From: Clostridia bacterium
Lineage (GTDB): Bacteria; Bacillota; Clostridia; Oscillospirales; CAG-272
Direction: 5' to 3'
Assembly: GCA_017420845.1 (NCBI GenBank)
Contig: JAFQOC010000055.1
Span: 1 to 5,188 of the forward strand
Length of the DNA stretch: 5,188 nt
In this document: positions 5,139-5,188 of the stretch, one piece after another
How the letters are laid out: every line of letters starts with the position of its first letter
Position numbering within the stretch: the stretch's first letter is position 1
Notes under the pieces: generated by a model
Seen by the model: only the letters and a program-made list of their open reading frames with translations
Told to the model about the DNA's origin: nothing
Databases searched by the model: none
Program-made: the position numbers and the translations under genes

Positions 5139-5188
5139 CCAACCCCAACGCACCGATCTGTTCCTGCAAACGGTTCGATAAACCCAAA

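Noticed and set aside
1..5188. CRISPR array or phage/insertion-sequence genes
   Set aside because: There are no regularly spaced direct repeats, transposase, integrase or phage structural sequences in the window.

Overview
The window looks like chromosomal DNA of a moderately GC-rich gut-type Firmicute in the class Clostridia, probably near Oscillospiraceae/Ruminococcaceae. The signs are strong AAGGAGG-type ribosome binding sites, four sigma-A-type promoters with 17-bp spacers, a CCA-encoding tRNA gene, a RelP/YwaC-like small alarmone synthetase, BspA-like leucine-rich repeat sequence and GTAGGGGCGC-type interspersed palindromes. The lineage is an inference from style; no marker gene fixes it.

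Layout: (1) 1-345, minus strand: the N-terminal part of a SurA/PrsA-like peptidyl-prolyl isomerase or chaperone without a signal peptide, cut by the window edge, with its own promoter at 380-408. (2) 503-2406, plus strand: one promoter followed by three closely spaced genes, each with a Shine-Dalgarno sequence: a small (p)ppGpp synthetase (573-1379), a short TIR-like/LRR chimera (1417-1878) and a HIT-family nucleotide-binding protein with an HxHxQ active-site motif (1918-2406). (3) 2444-2482: a hairpin terminator shared by the HIT gene and the convergent tRNA-Leu(UAG) gene (2491-2573, minus), whose promoter matches consensus. (4) 2657-4970, plus strand: a separate promoter and a 749-residue aconitase-superfamily hydratase closely resembling E. 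coli YbhJ. (5) 4971-5188: a non-coding tail with a bulged hairpin and a pair of inverted GC-rich palindromic repeats.

How the genes may work together: the three-gene plus-strand operon is the most interesting part. It joins an alarmone synthetase, a protein with the N-terminal half of a TIR domain, and a HIT-type nucleotidyl hydrolase/transferase candidate. Two of the three belong to nucleotide-handling families and the third to a family linked to NAD+ and nucleotide signalling, so a stress or nucleotide-signalling cassette is plausible. The TIR-like part lacks the region that normally carries the catalytic Glu, so it may be a sensor or scaffold, or a decaying gene. The aconitase-like gene is a separate transcription unit with different codon preference (strongly C/G-ending codons) and no citrate-cycle neighbour in the window.
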